Of a stretch of DNA of 64,000 bases, positions 8,265-18,374 are shown in pieces; the stretch's first letter is position 1; the number at the start of each line of letters is the position of its first letter. The notes under the pieces were generated by a model that saw only the letters and a list, made by a program, of their open reading frames with translations, had not been told where the DNA came from and made no database searches. The DNA is taken from assembly GCA_963799315.1 (NCBI GenBank), contig CAWCWP010000002.1:248001-312000 (forward strand), given 5' to 3'. Position numbers and translations under genes: made by a program. This DNA is from Parerythrobacter_A sp963799315. GTDB lineage: Bacteria; Pseudomonadota; Alphaproteobacteria; Sphingomonadales; Sphingomonadaceae.

Positions 8265-9791
8265 TCACCCCGTCGGCAGCAGGTTCTCCTTCGCGATCTT
8301 CTCCCGCCAGCGCGCCGGGGCCAGCGTGTGGACATTGTTGCCCGCCGCATCGACCGCGACCGTCACCGGCATGTTCTCGACCGTGAATTCGTAAATCGCT
8401 TCCATGCCGAGGTCTTCGAATGCGACCACTTCGGCATTCTTGATCGCGCGGCTGACCAGATAGGCCGCGCCGCCCGTCGCCATCAGATAGGCCACCTTGA
8501 ACCGGCTGATGACCTCCACCGCATCCGCCCCGCGCTCCGCCTTGCCGATCATGGCCAGCAGGCCGAGATCCAGCATGGTTTCGGTGAAGCGGTCCATGCG
8601 CGTGGCGGTGGTCGGGCCGGCGGGGCCGACGACTTCGCCGATGACGGGATCGACCGGGCCGACGTAATAGATCGCGCGTCCCTTGAAATCGATGGGCAGC
8701 TCTTCGCCGCGCTCCAGCATGTCGGCGATGCGCTTATGCGCGGCATCGCGCCCGGTCAGCATCTTGCCCGATAGCAGGATGCGGTCGCCATGTTCCCAGC
8801 TTGCCACTTCTTCGGGCGTCAGATTGTCGAGATCGACGCGGCGCGCGGCATCGTCTGGCTGCCAGTTCACGTCGGGCCACTGGTCGAGGTCGGGCTTTTC
8901 CAGATAGCTCGGCCCGCTGCCGTCCAATGTGAAATGCGCGTGGCGCGTGGCGGCGCAGTTGGGGATCATCGCCACCGGCTTGCCCGCCGCATGGCAGGGC
9001 GCGTCGTAGATCTTCACGTCCAGCACGGTCGACAGCCCGCCCAGCCCCTGCGCGCCGATACCCTGCGCGTTCACCGCATCGAAGATATCGATCCGCAGCT
9101 TTTCGAGGTCGCTCTGCGCGCCGCGCTGTTTCAGCTGCGCCATGTCGATGGGGTCCATCAGGCTCTGCTTCGCCAGCTTCATGCAATGTTCCGCCGTGCC
9201 GCCGATGCCGATGCCCAGCATTCCGGGCGGGCACCAGCCCGCGCCCATCGACGGCAGCTGTTCGACCACCCAGTTCACGATATTGTCGCTGGGATTCATC
9301 ATCTTGAACTTGGACTTGTTCTCGCTGCCGCCGCCCTTGGCCGCCACGTCGATTTCCACCGTCTTGCCCGGCACCATCTCCACCGACAGCACGCAGGGCG
9401 TGTTGTCGCGCGTATTTCGGCGAGTGAAGGCGGGGTCGGCAAGGATGGAAGCGCGCAGCGTGTTGTCGGTATCGGTATAGGCGCGCCGCACCCCGTCATC
9501 GACCACGTCCTGCAGGCTGCGGTCCGACTCAAGCCGGCAATCCTGCCCCCAGCGCACGAACACGTTGACGATACCGGTGTCCTGGCAAATCGGGCGGTGC
9601 CCCTCGGCGCACATCCGGCTGTTGGTCAGGATCTGCGCGATGGCATCCTTCGCCGCCGGCCCCTGCTCCGCCTTGTAGGCTTCGCCCAGCGCGCGGATGT
9701 AGTCCATCGGGTGGTAGTAGGAGATGAATTGCAGCGCATCGGCCACGCTGTCGATCAGGTCGGCTTCGCTGATATTCGTCATGTCGCTCAT
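8265..9791 (-). CDS. fumA: Class I fumarate hydratase, [4Fe-4S]
   Basis: 508 residues. Interconverts fumarate and malate in the TCA cycle using an oxygen-sensitive iron-sulfur cluster. The three cluster cysteines are in RPICQDTGIVN, GAGWCPPGMLG and MIPNCAATRH. The N-terminal alpha domain and C-terminal beta domain (ILLSGKMLTGRDAAHKR, GPVDPVIGEVVGPAGPTTA) are fused in one chain, as in FumA/FumB. Single gene on the reverse strand with no partner; the 200-base gap to the divergent pcm-like gene carries the promoters. No frameshift. Confidence 0.96.
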   Translation of the reverse strand: MSDMTNISEADLIDSVADALQFISYYHPMDYIRALGEAYKAEQGPAAKDAIAQILTNSRMCAEGHRPICQDTGIVNVFVRWGQDCRLESDRSLQDVVDDGVRRAYTDTDNTLRASILADPAFTRRNTRDNTPCVLSVEMVPGKTVEIDVAAKGGGSENKSKFKMMNPSDNIVNWVVEQLPSMGAGWCPPGMLGIGIGGTAEHCMKLAKQSLMDPIDMAQLKQRGAQSDLEKLRIDIFDAVNAQGIGAQGLGGLSTVLDVKIYDAPCHAAGKPVAMIPNCAATRHAHFTLDGSGPSYLEKPDLDQWPDVNWQPDDAARRVDLDNLTPEEVASWEHGDRILLSGKMLTGRDAAHKRIADMLERGEELPIDFKGRAIYYVGPVDPVIGEVVGPAGPTTATRMDRFTETMLDLGLLAMIGKAERGADAVEVISRFKVAYLMATGGAAYLVSRAIKNAEVVAFEDLGMEAIYEFTVENMPVTVAVDAAGNNVHTLAPARWREKIAKENLLPTG

Positions 9792-9990
9792 CGGACTGCT
9801 GCTCCTGCCGGTCGAACCGACCGGGAATTGGTGTTGCCGCCATAGCTAGGACACAGTCTCCGGCTTTGCAAAGCGCTTGGATGCGCCAAATCGGGTGCAT
9901 AGACGGGCACCAAGGCCTAGAAGGACGATTGACCAACTGTATTGTCAGTGTAATACACACGCCCAATCTGCGGACGAGCGATACCTCCGG

Positions 9991-10608
9991 ATGAACGACG
10001 CTATGGAAACCACGACTTCCCCTTCCCCCTTTGCCATCGCGCGCAAGGCGATGGTGGACAGCCAGCTGCGCACCAGCGGCGTCAACGAACCCTTCGTGCT
10101 GGCGCGCATGGGCGTGATCCCGCGCGAGGATTTCGTGCCTGCCGATGCACGCGGCAGTGCCTATATCGACCGCTCCGTCCCGCTCGCGAACGGGCGTCGC
10201 ATGGCAGCGCCGGTATTCTACGGCATGCTGCTGGCCGAGGCGCAGCCGCAACTGGATGACGACGTGCTCATCGTCGATGCGGGCAGTGGCTACCTCGCCG
10301 CTCTGGTCGAACCGCTGGTGACGAGTGTCGACAGCATCACTCCCGAACAGGCACTGAAAACGGCGCGCGGCATGCAGTCCGTCTCGCTGATCCTTGTCGA
10401 TGGCGCGATCGAGCATGTGCCGCCCGCGCTCGCAAAGCGGCTGCATCCCGATGGCCGTATCGTCACCGGCCTGATCGAAGGGCGCATCACCCGCATCGCC
10501 ACCGGACGTCTGGCTGGCGACGGCAAGAGCGTGGCGCTGTTGCCGCTGGGCGAAACCGCCATCCCGTGCCTTGCCGAATTCGACCGCGCGAAAGCCTGGA
10601 GCTTCTGA
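9991..10608 (+). CDS. PCMT-family methyltransferase-like protein
   Basis: 205 residues resembling protein-L-isoaspartate O-methyltransferase in the N-terminal region (MVDSQLRTSGVNEPFVLARM, IPREDFVP) and the SAM-binding loop IVDAGSGYLAALV. The loop departs from the classic EIGTGSGY motif, so activity is uncertain. Alphaproteobacteria commonly place this gene directly before tolC, as here (tolC ATG two bases after the stop). It may repair damaged envelope proteins or have lost catalysis. The start has no strong ribosome site; ATG at 10003 is an alternative. Confidence 0.78.
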   Translation: MNDAMETTTSPSPFAIARKAMVDSQLRTSGVNEPFVLARMGVIPREDFVPADARGSAYIDRSVPLANGRRMAAPVFYGMLLAEAQPQLDDDVLIVDAGSGYLAALVEPLVTSVDSITPEQALKTARGMQSVSLILVDGAIEHVPPALAKRLHPDGRIVTGLIEGRITRIATGRLAGDGKSVALLPLGETAIPCLAEFDRAKAWSF

Positions 10609-10610
10609 AC

Positions 10611-12098
10611 ATGGCGCGGCGTCGGCTCCTCGGTGCCGCTCTGGCGAGCTGTGCGATAGGCCTGTCCACCGCCGCGCAGGCCGATACGCTGCGCGAGGCG
10701 CTGGCCGCCGCCTATCGCAGCAATCCCACGCTGGAAGCCGCCCGCGCACAACAGCGCGCCACCGATGAAGGCGTACAGATCGAACGCGCCGCAGGTTTGC
10801 CCGGCGTGGCGGCGGATGCAACCTATATCGAATTCCTGCGCACCTCCTCCAACAGCTTCACTGCCCCATCGCGCAATCTGGGCGTCGGCCTCGATCTCAA
10901 CGTGCCGCTCTATTCCGGCGGCGCGATCAAGAATGCCGTGCGCGCCGCCGAAACGCGGGTGGGAGCCGGACGCGCCGAATTGCGCGGCAGCGAATCGCAG
11001 CTCTTCAGCCGGGTCGTCGGCGCGTATATGGACGTGATCCGCAATCAGGCCCTGGTGGGGCTGTCGATCAACCAGGTCGCGGTGCTGCGCATCAACCTCG
11101 AAGCAACCAGCGACCGGTTCGAAATCGGCGACCTGACCCGCACCGATATTGCACAGTCGCAATCGCGCCTGTCGCTTGCGACCAGCGACTTGCGCAGTGC
11201 CGAGGCGAACCTGATCGCCGCGCGCGAAACCTATATCGAGCTGGTCGGGCAGGCCCCGGACGATCTGCAACCGCCACCACCGCTGCCCGGCCTGCCGGAC
11301 AACGCCGACATGGCCGTCGATATCGCGCTGGAAGCCAACCCGGACCTGATTGCGGCGCGCGAACGGGCTGTGGCTGCCGGGTTCGATATCGATGTGGCGG
11401 GGGCCAGCCGCCTTCCCACCGTTTCTGCTTTCGTCGGCGGCGATTACAGCAATTTCTTCGGCACACTGGGCGGTCCGACCTCGCAAGGCTTTGCACAGGC
11501 GGAAACGACGGCGAATGCGGGCCTGCGGTTCAGCATACCGATTTTTCAGGGTGGACGGCCAGCCGCGCTGGAACGCCGCGCGCAAGCTGGCGCGGCGGCT
11601 GCGCTGGAGCAAGCCATCGCGACCGAGCGCAACGTCATTGCGCAGACGCGCGCCGCTTTCTCCAGCTACACCGCTGCCAATGCGATAATCGAAAGCGCGC
11701 AAACCGCCGTCGGTGCAGCGGAGCTGAGCCTCGAAGGCGTGCGCGCGGAAAACTTCATCGGCAATCGCGATGTGCTCGATGTGCTGAACGCCGAACAGGA
11801 ATTGCTGGTCGCACGTTCGCAACTCGTGACGGCACGGCGCAACGCCTATGTCGCGGGCTTCTCGCTCCTCGCCGCGATGGGCCGCGCCGAAGCGCGCGAC
11901 CTCGGGCTGACGGACGAGGGCCTGCTGTACGATCCGGTGGTCAATTACGACCGGGTGCGCGGACGCATCTGGGACTGGTCGCGCGAGCCAGATCCGGTCG
12001 CGCAATCCACCCGCACGGTTGACATCCCCGCCGCCACGGCGGAAATCCCTGCCGAAGATGTGCCGGATGACAGCGCGCTGCGCCGGTTCGACCGCTGA
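10611..12098 (+). CDS. tolC: TolC-family outer-membrane efflux channel
   Basis: 495 residues with a cleavable signal peptide (MARRRLLGAALASCAIG ... AAQA), two repeats of the OEP helical/beta unit, and hallmark segments SNPTLEAARAQ, FEIGDLTRTDIAQSQSRL, LSIPIFQGGR-like and NRDVLDVLNAEQELL. It forms the trimeric outer-membrane exit duct for type I secretion or tripartite efflux. Starts two bases after the pcm-like gene and is followed after 33 bases by the PopZ-like gene. Confidence 0.94.
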   Translation: MARRRLLGAALASCAIGLSTAAQADTLREALAAAYRSNPTLEAARAQQRATDEGVQIERAAGLPGVAADATYIEFLRTSSNSFTAPSRNLGVGLDLNVPLYSGGAIKNAVRAAETRVGAGRAELRGSESQLFSRVVGAYMDVIRNQALVGLSINQVAVLRINLEATSDRFEIGDLTRTDIAQSQSRLSLATSDLRSAEANLIAARETYIELVGQAPDDLQPPPPLPGLPDNADMAVDIALEANPDLIAARERAVAAGFDIDVAGASRLPTVSAFVGGDYSNFFGTLGGPTSQGFAQAETTANAGLRFSIPIFQGGRPAALERRAQAGAAAALEQAIATERNVIAQTRAAFSSYTAANAIIESAQTAVGAAELSLEGVRAENFIGNRDVLDVLNAEQELLVARSQLVTARRNAYVAGFSLLAAMGRAEARDLGLTDEGLLYDPVVNYDRVRGRIWDWSREPDPVAQSTRTVDIPAATAEIPAEDVPDDSALRRFDR

Positions 12099-12131
12099 CC
12101 GAACGCGCGCAATAGCAGGGGATTTACCGAT

Positions 12132-12689
12132 ATGGGCAGGCACGACAGCGGCAGTGCAGGGGGCGAATCGTCGGTCGAGGAAATCCTCGCCTCCATCAAG
12201 AAAGTGATCGCGCGCGACAATCGCAGCGAAGCGATGGACACGCGCCGCCGCCGCGCCCGTGCCGGAATCTCCGAAGAACAGGCCGAACCCGCCGACGCGG
12301 AAGAAGCCGCCGAAGTGCTCGAATTGTCCGATGCAGAGCTGGCCGACGCGGAACTGGCAGATGCGGATTTCGCGGACGACGATACTGCGTTCGAGGAAGA
12401 TCTCGATTTCAGCGATGATCCTCATTTCGGCACGGATCGCAAGCAAAGCGAATCACTGGTCGATGCCGGTGCACGCCGGTCGATGCAGGACAGTTTCGCC
12501 GCGCTCGCGATGCTCTCCGAACCCGGTGCCGCGCCGCAGATCGTGCGGTCCGGCGAAACCTCGCTGGAGGAAATGACGCGCGCCCTGCTGAAGCCGATGC
12601 TGGCGCAATGGCTCGATGCCAACCTGCCCGATATGGTGGAAAAGCTGGTTCGCGCGGAAATCGAACGGATTGCAGGCAAGCGCGGCTGA
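12132..12689 (+). CDS. popZ: PopZ/DUF2497 polar organising protein
   Basis: 185 residues. The N-terminal helix ESSVEEILASIKKVIARD and the C-terminal segment MLAQWLDANLPDMVEKLV are the two conserved blocks of the DUF2497/PopZ family, separated by a low-complexity acidic linker (about residues 45-100, rich in Asp, Glu and Ala). In Caulobacter PopZ forms a polar matrix that tethers ParB-parS and anchors the origin. Here it lies about 20 kb from parAB, so the same origin-anchoring role is plausible. Function is inferred from the family. Confidence 0.85.
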   Translation: MGRHDSGSAGGESSVEEILASIKKVIARDNRSEAMDTRRRRARAGISEEQAEPADAEEAAEVLELSDAELADAELADADFADDDTAFEEDLDFSDDPHFGTDRKQSESLVDAGARRSMQDSFAALAMLSEPGAAPQIVRSGETSLEEMTRALLKPMLAQWLDANLPDMVEKLVRAEIERIAGKRG

Positions 12690-12738
12690 CGCGCACGATG
12701 CCTTGATTCTGCGGCGGTGTGGGTTCAACCATCGCTGC

Positions 12739-14893
12739 ATGACCGCACTACGAAACACCCGTATCGCTCTCGCCGGCCTGTTGCTGGCCAGCGTCTCCCA
12801 TACCGCTACCGCGCAGGACGCGCCTCCGAACGAGCGTGCACGCGCACCGATGTCGGCGCAGGATCTGGTGACCATGCCGCGCCTTGGCGCGCCGGTCGTG
12901 ACTGCCAGATGGTCGCCACGCCGTCTATCCTGTCACGCGCACCGACGGCGAGACCTACAAACGCACCGCAACCGCCTATTGGCGCGACCTGTATTTCGCC
13001 GATGCGGAACCGGTCGCGCTCGATCTGGGCGGCGATGCTTATGACTTCACCTTCGCGCCCGACGGCTCGCTCTATTTCCTCTCCAACCGCGAAATCGATT
13101 CGGACGGGGGCGGCTATCCGCGTCTCTGGCGCGCGACGATAAGCGAGGTAGGCGCGGTCGAAACCATCGACTTCGCGCTCGATGCCGATACGCCGCTGGG
13201 TGGCTATAAACTCTCGCCCGATGCGAGCAAGCTGGTGGTGTGGGCGGACGCACCGCGTGGGTGCGCGACGCTGCCCTGCGAGTCTGATACACCCTACACG
13301 CCCGGACCCGGCACGGGCCGTCTCTATGATGGCGACAAGGGGTTCATCCGCCACTGGGATAGCTGGGAAACACCGGGCACCTACACCCGCCTGTTCGCCT
13401 ATGCGATGGAGGATGGCGGCGCGGTCGGGCGCGGCACTGCGCTGGACGGGCCGGAAGGCGACGGCGCGCTGGTCGGCGATACGCCGACACAACCCTTCGG
13501 CGATGGCGGCGACGTGGCATGGGCCGCCGATTCGGGCGGCGTCTGGTTCGTGTCGAAACAGGCCGATGCCGAAGAGCCGCTGAGCACCAATACCGATATC
13601 TTCTGGTCCGACCTTACCGCCACTGCGCCGACCAATATCACCGAAGCCAACGCCGCCTACGACACCGCGCCGACACCCTCGCCCGACGGCAGGAAGCTCG
13701 CCTGGCTCGCCATGTCGCGGCCCGGTTACGAATCGGACCGGCTGGTGGTGCAGCTGCGCGATTTGCGCACCGGCCTGACCGAGGCGTTGACGCAGGATTT
13801 CGACCGCAGCTTCGGCAGCCTCGCCTGGACGCCCGACAGCCGCTATCTCATCGCCACTGCGCAGGACGTGCTCGACACGCCCGCCTTCCGCATCGACCCG
13901 CGCAACGGAAAGGTCGAACGGCTCGACCTGATGGCGGGCGACGAGGCGCATGTTGGCAATGTTACGCCGCTGCCCGACAACCGCCTGCTGTTCACCCGCG
14001 ATGCGATCAGCGGCCCGTCCGAACTCTATCTCTCCACCGATTACGCGACGGCCCGCCCGCTTACCGAAGTCGGCGCCGACATCCTCGGCCAGCGCAGCTC
14101 GGTGATGACGCAGCGGTTCAGCTTTGCCGGCGCGGGCGGCGACACCGTGTGGGGCCAGATCACCCGACCCGAAGCCACCGGCGGCGCGCAGCTCCCCGCA
14201 ATCCTCTACGTCCACGGCGGGCCGCAGGGGTCGTTCAACGACAGCTGGTCCAGCCGCTGGAACCCGCGCGTACTGGCGAGCCAGGGCTATGCGGTGATCT
14301 CGGTCGATTTCCACGGCAGCACCGGATACGGGCAGGACTTTACCGACGCCATTCGCGGCGACTGGGGCGGCAAGCCGCTGGAAGACCTGCAACTGGGCCT
14401 CGCCGCTGCGCTGGCCAAAGACACGGCTATCGACGGCACCCGCGCCTGCGCGATGGGTGCGAGCTATGGCGGATACATGATGAACTGGATCGCCGGGCAA
14501 TGGCCCGACCGGTTCAAATGCCTGGTGCAGCATGACGGCCTGTTCGACATGCGCAGCTTCTATTACACGACCGAGGAGCTGTGGTTCCCGCGCTGGGATT
14601 TCATGGGTTCCTACGCCGAAAACACCGAACTTTACGAACGGTGGAACCCGGTGAACCACGTCGACAAATGGCAGACCCCGATGCTGGTGGTAGCAGGCGA
14701 GCAGGATTTCCGCGTGCCCTATACCCAGGGGCTGGCCAGCTTCACCGCCTTGCAGGAACGCGGCATCCCCTCGCAATTTCTGTTCTTCCCCGATGAAAAC
14801 CACTGGGTGCTGAAACCGAAAAACTCGCTGCAATGGCACCGAACCGTGTTCGGCTGGCTCGACCGCTGGCTGACCGAAGACCCCGCAAAATGA
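12739..14893 (+). CDS. S9 family serine peptidase, exported (frameshift)
   Basis: About 717 residues after removing one extra base. A signal peptide (MTALRNTRIALAGLLLASVSHTATA region) is followed by a beta-propeller domain and a C-terminal alpha/beta-hydrolase domain with nucleophile Ser in GASYGGYMMNW, Asp in AGEQDFRVPY and His in DENHWV. Related to dipeptidyl aminopeptidase/acylaminoacyl peptidase; likely degrades short peptides in the periplasm. An extra T near 12902 splits the propeller start; without it the text reads VVTPDGRHAVYPV, typical of the family. The stop overlaps the next ATG. Confidence 0.88.
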
Positions 14894-15300
14894 GCGAAAA
14901 CCGAATGAGCGAAAAGGCGCTGGCAAAAGCGGAACGCGCGCTGGCCAAGATCGGCGGCGAGACGGTCGAACGCCACATCTTCCTGTGCGCGGTATCGGAA
15001 AAGCAGAAATGCTGTTCGGCGGAAGAAGGCAAGGCGGCGTGGAGCTATCTGAAAAAGCGACTCAAACAGCTCGGCCTCGCCGGACCGAAACGCGGGTCCG
15101 GTCCGGTTGGCGAAGGCACCGGCGGCATCCAGCGCAGCAAGGCCGACTGCCTGCAAATCTGCGAAGCCGGACCGGTCGCCGTCGTCTGGCCGGACCGCGT
15201 CTGGTATCATTCATGCGATGAGGCGGTTCTGGAACGGATTATCCAGGAACACCTGATCGGCGGCGTACCGGTCGGCGATTACCGGCTACAGTCGCAATAG
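14890..15300 (+). CDS. Thioredoxin-like [2Fe-2S] ferredoxin
   Basis: 136 residues with the four cysteines of thioredoxin-fold [2Fe-2S] ferredoxins: HIFLCAVSEKQKCC at the N-terminal side and CLQICEAGPVAVVWPD further on, ending in a conserved VWYHSCDEAVLERII helix region. Role as an electron carrier is inferred; the partner is unknown. ATGA overlap with the S9 peptidase gene; a second ATG at 14905 could also be used. Confidence 0.85.
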   Translation: MSENRMSEKALAKAERALAKIGGETVERHIFLCAVSEKQKCCSAEEGKAAWSYLKKRLKQLGLAGPKRGSGPVGEGTGGIQRSKADCLQICEAGPVAVVWPDRVWYHSCDEAVLERIIQEHLIGGVPVGDYRLQSQ

Positions 15301-15328
15301 GAGGATACCGGATCGCGCGGGACCTGTC

Positions 15329-15646
15329 CTAGTTGCGCGTGTCCTTGTCGTCATCGTCCCAGCTGTCGTCCTTCATCAGGTCGGTCACGCTTTCGTCATG
15401 CCCGGTGCCGCTCGACAGGAACACCAGCCCCATCAGCGCGCCGGTCAGCAGCATGGTGAAGGAGATGCCCAGCGCGATGGCGATGTAATAATGCACCGAT
15501 ACCGCGCTGTCCCCGTCATACATGAACCACAGCGCCAGCACGACGACACCCACCGTCAGCGCCAGCATGAACCACATCAGCCGCTTGTAGCGGTCCCAGG
15601 CGTAGCTGGCATTGTCCGGATCTTCGAGGGGTGACTGGGGTACCAT
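15329..15646 (-). CDS. Two-helix membrane protein, unknown function
   Basis: 105 residues. Two hydrophobic helices (LMWFMLALTVGVVVLALWF and a second around IAIALGISFTMLLTGALMG) are flanked by a Tyr/Trp/Arg-rich N-terminus and a strongly acidic C-terminal tail (DDSWDDDDKD). I recognise it only as a type of small conserved sphingomonad membrane protein. Convergent with the ferredoxin gene. Confidence 0.7.
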   Translation of the reverse strand: MVPQSPLEDPDNASYAWDRYKRLMWFMLALTVGVVVLALWFMYDGDSAVSVHYYIAIALGISFTMLLTGALMGLVFLSSGTGHDESVTDLMKDDSWDDDDKDTRN

Positions 15647-15809
15647 GCGGCCATGCTATGCACGCCGCAGCGCCGCAAACGCAAGCGGTCGCATGGAAAC
15701 CGGCCACCGATCGCCCTTGCGACAACAGCGCAATCTCGGCGCGGCGTCTGGACAGATGAGTTTTTCATGCCACACTGTTTGCACACGAACGGGGGAGTGT
15801 TCAGCAGAC

Positions 15810-16265
15810 ATGGATATCGAACAGCTTATCGCCAGCCGCACGACGGATGGCCCGGACACCGATGTCATCACCTGCGATGTCGCCACACCGGTGCGCGAGG
15901 TCGTCGGCCTGCTGGCCACCAAGCGTATCGGCGCCATTCCCGTGCTGCGCGATGGCGCGGTGGCAGGCATCTGTTCGGAACGCGATATCGTGTATCGCCT
16001 GGCCGAAAACGCGGATGAAGGACGCGGCGCGTTTCTGGACGGTCCGGTGGAGGCAATCATGACCGCACCCGCCATCACGGTGACGATGCAGACCAGCACG
16101 CTGGAGGCGCTGGCCCTGATGAGCCGCCGCCGCATCCGTCACTTGCCCGTGCTGGACCATGGCGCGCTGGCGGGCTTCATTTCCATCGGCGACATCGTGA
16201 AGGCACGGATCGACGAAGTGCAGCACGAAGCCGAGGCGTTGCGCGACTATATCCAAACGGCTTAG
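15810..16265 (+). CDS. CBS-domain pair protein
   Basis: 151 residues made of two CBS repeats (about 8-65 and 78-140) with conserved segments VLRDGAVAGICSERDIVYRL and HLPVLDHGALAGFISIGDIV. Tandem CBS modules bind adenine nucleotides and sense energy or redox state. No catalytic domain is attached, so it probably regulates another protein. A GGGGGAG run lies about 13 bases before the ATG, rather far for a ribosome site. Confidence 0.88.
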   Translation: MDIEQLIASRTTDGPDTDVITCDVATPVREVVGLLATKRIGAIPVLRDGAVAGICSERDIVYRLAENADEGRGAFLDGPVEAIMTAPAITVTMQTSTLEALALMSRRRIRHLPVLDHGALAGFISIGDIVKARIDEVQHEAEALRDYIQTA

Positions 16266-16323
16266 GCAAACGGCTTAGGCAGACAGCTTGAGAACGCGCC
16301 GCACAAGGCTTACATCACTCACT

Positions 16324-16654
16324 ATGGCCGACACGCTGACCCTTACGCCCGATGCGGCAACCCGCGTGGCCGCCATCGCGCAGCGCCAGAGCAAGCCCGC
16401 CATCCTGCGCCTCTCGGTCGAAGGCGGCGGCTGCTCCGGCTTCCAGTACAAGTTCGACCTTGCCGACGCTCCGGCGGACGACGATGCCGTCAGCACGACG
16501 GACGGCGTCTCTCTGGTGGTCGATCCCGTCTCGCTCGACCTGGTTTCGGGCAGCGTGGTCGATTTCGTCGAATCGCTGGGCGGGGCGGCGTTCCGGGTGG
16601 AAAATCCGCAGGCGGCCGCCGGGCTGCGGCTGCGGGTCCAGCTTCGGTATTTAA
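16324..16654 (+). CDS. erpA: HesB/IscA-type iron-sulfur cluster carrier (frameshift)
   Basis: An A-type carrier that inserts [Fe-S] clusters into target proteins. Cys 37 in GGGCSGF is present. As written, the reading frame loses the C-terminal Cys-Gly-Cys; removing one G near 16621 (GCCGGGCTGC) gives AAGCGCGSSFGI and a stop at 16654, restoring the three essential cysteines and a 109-residue length typical of the family. Without the correction it runs to 16701 and lacks two ligands. ErpA versus IscA cannot be separated by eye. Confidence 0.85.
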
Positions 16655-16697
16655 ACGCCGTAGGTAAGCCGCGCAAAAGCCGCTACGTATCGCGGCT

Positions 16698-17489
16698 ATG
16701 AAAATCGCCAGCTTCAATATCAACGGGATCAAGGCCCGTCTGCCGCGCCTGATCGAATGGCTGGAGGAGACGCGGCCCACCGTCGCCTGCCTCCAGGAAA
16801 TCAAGACCGCCGACGAGGGGTTTCCCGCCGATGCGTTCGAGAAAATTGGCTATCACGCCATCTGGCACGGGCAGAAAGGCTTCAACGGCGTCGCCATACT
16901 GGCCGACGGGGTTAAGCCGGTGGAGACGCAGCGCGGCCTGCCGCTGCTCGCACCTGACGACGAACCGGACGAACAGTCGCGCTATCTCGAAGCCGAGGTG
17001 AACGGGGTGCGCGTCGCCAGCATCTATTTGCCGAACGGCAATCCGCAGCCCGGCCCGAAATTCGATTACAAGCTGGCATGGATGGAACGGCTGCGCGCCC
17101 GGATGCAGCATTTGTGGGCGGAGGAAATCCCCACCGCCATTGTCGGCGATTACAACGTTATCCCGCAGGACAAGGATGTCTGGTCGCCTCCGCGCATGGC
17201 GAACGATGCGCTGATGCAGCCCGCCTCGCGCGATGCCTATATGCGGCTGCTGGCGGACGGCTGGACCGACGCCATCGACACGCTCAATCCGCGCGGCGGC
17301 GTATGGACCTATTGGGATTACCAGGCCGGTGCGTGGCAGCGCGACCACGGCTTCCGCATCGACCACCTGCTGCTCGACCCCACGCTGGCCGACCGGCTGG
17401 TCGATGCAGGCGTGGACAAGGAACATCGCGGCCGCGAACGGGCCAGCGACCATGCGCCGGTGTGGGTCGAACTGCGCGACGAAGCCTAG
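16698..17489 (+). CDS. xth: Exodeoxyribonuclease III
   Basis: 263 residues of the EEP nuclease family. It has the metal-binding Glu in CLQEIKT, the active-site segment VGDYNVIPQD, and C-terminal SDHAPVWVEL. Acts as AP endonuclease and 3'-5' exonuclease in base excision repair. Starts 43 bases after the carrier gene and may be co-transcribed. Convergent with the next gene. Confidence 0.95.
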   Translation: MKIASFNINGIKARLPRLIEWLEETRPTVACLQEIKTADEGFPADAFEKIGYHAIWHGQKGFNGVAILADGVKPVETQRGLPLLAPDDEPDEQSRYLEAEVNGVRVASIYLPNGNPQPGPKFDYKLAWMERLRARMQHLWAEEIPTAIVGDYNVIPQDKDVWSPPRMANDALMQPASRDAYMRLLADGWTDAIDTLNPRGGVWTYWDYQAGAWQRDHGFRIDHLLLDPTLADRLVDAGVDKEHRGRERASDHAPVWVELRDEA

Positions 17490-17504
17490 CCCCGCCGTTT
17501 CTTT

Positions 17505-18167
17505 TTACCGGTAGAAGATGTGCGTCTTGATCGCGGCGCGGCGGCTCTTGGTCCGGCTCCAGCGCGGCGAAACATAGCGTGCGTGGAAATAAAGCGAATC
17601 CTTCGCCTCGCTGTCCCACAAATCGTCATGGGCGATGCGCGCGATCTTCTTGGCCCGCTGCCATGCGCTGGAGGCGCGCTTGATACGCGGCATCTTGCCA
17701 CCGCGCACGAAGGAGAACTGGCTGCGCTGATACACCACGTCGCAATAGCTGGACGGGAAGACATCCGATTCCGCGCGGTTCATCACGACCTTGGCGACGG
17801 CGAGCTGCCCGGCAATCGGTTCGCCGCGTGCCTCGAAATAGACCGTGCCGGCGAGGCATTCCATCTGGCGGTCGAGATCGGTGGGCGCATCGAGGCGGCG
17901 GACCAGCTGGCGCAGCGAACCGGCTTCGGGCACGGCGACAGCTGCGGGTTGCGCGTCGATCTGCGCTTCTGGAGCTTCGGTCGCGGCCGGAATGGGCTGC
18001 ACCACTTCTTCGGAAACAAACACGGGAACCACTTCGTCGGTCAACGTTTTGTTTTCCAAAGGCAGGGCGTCGTCGCCCTGTGCGACAGCGCCGGAAATCT
18101 CGGCCGTTGCGAAGCCGAGCGTGATTGCCACAACCGTGAGGTTGGTAAGTGTCGTTTTGCGACCCAT
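17505..18167 (-). CDS. SleB-type cell wall hydrolase
   Basis: 220 residues: an N-terminal signal or membrane anchor (TLTNLTVVAITLGFATA), a Pro/Ala/Glu-rich linker, and a C-terminal Hydrolase_2 domain (about 105-215) with the conserved CLAGTVYFEARGE segment and LYFHARYVSPRW. The domain is a lytic transglycosylase/amidase-like peptidoglycan hydrolase first known from spore germination but common in alphaproteobacteria for cell wall turnover. Confidence 0.87.
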   Translation of the reverse strand: MGRKTTLTNLTVVAITLGFATAEISGAVAQGDDALPLENKTLTDEVVPVFVSEEVVQPIPAATEAPEAQIDAQPAAVAVPEAGSLRQLVRRLDAPTDLDRQMECLAGTVYFEARGEPIAGQLAVAKVVMNRAESDVFPSSYCDVVYQRSQFSFVRGGKMPRIKRASSAWQRAKKIARIAHDDLWDSEAKDSLYFHARYVSPRWSRTKSRRAAIKTHIFYR

Positions 18168-18374
18168 GATATCCGTTCATTGAGCGGTAACCGGACCTGC
18201 GCAGGCGGGAACGGGCAATCGTTAGGCGGTGCCGTACACCGCATTGCCGTTCCAATATTCAAGCCTGCCGGCCGATCCCCGTCTGCGTGCGTGTCGTCAG
18301 GCCGATGTGCCCGAACGATCGCCTCCGCCTCGGTTGCTGAGGGCCAAACTAGTTTCAAATGAAATCAGGTCAAG

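Noticed and set aside
10290..14926. Open frames of about 700 codons opposite tolC and the S9 peptidase
   Set aside because: The forward genes have signal peptides and catalytic motifs; the reverse frames have Arg/Ala/Gly-rich text without any domain.
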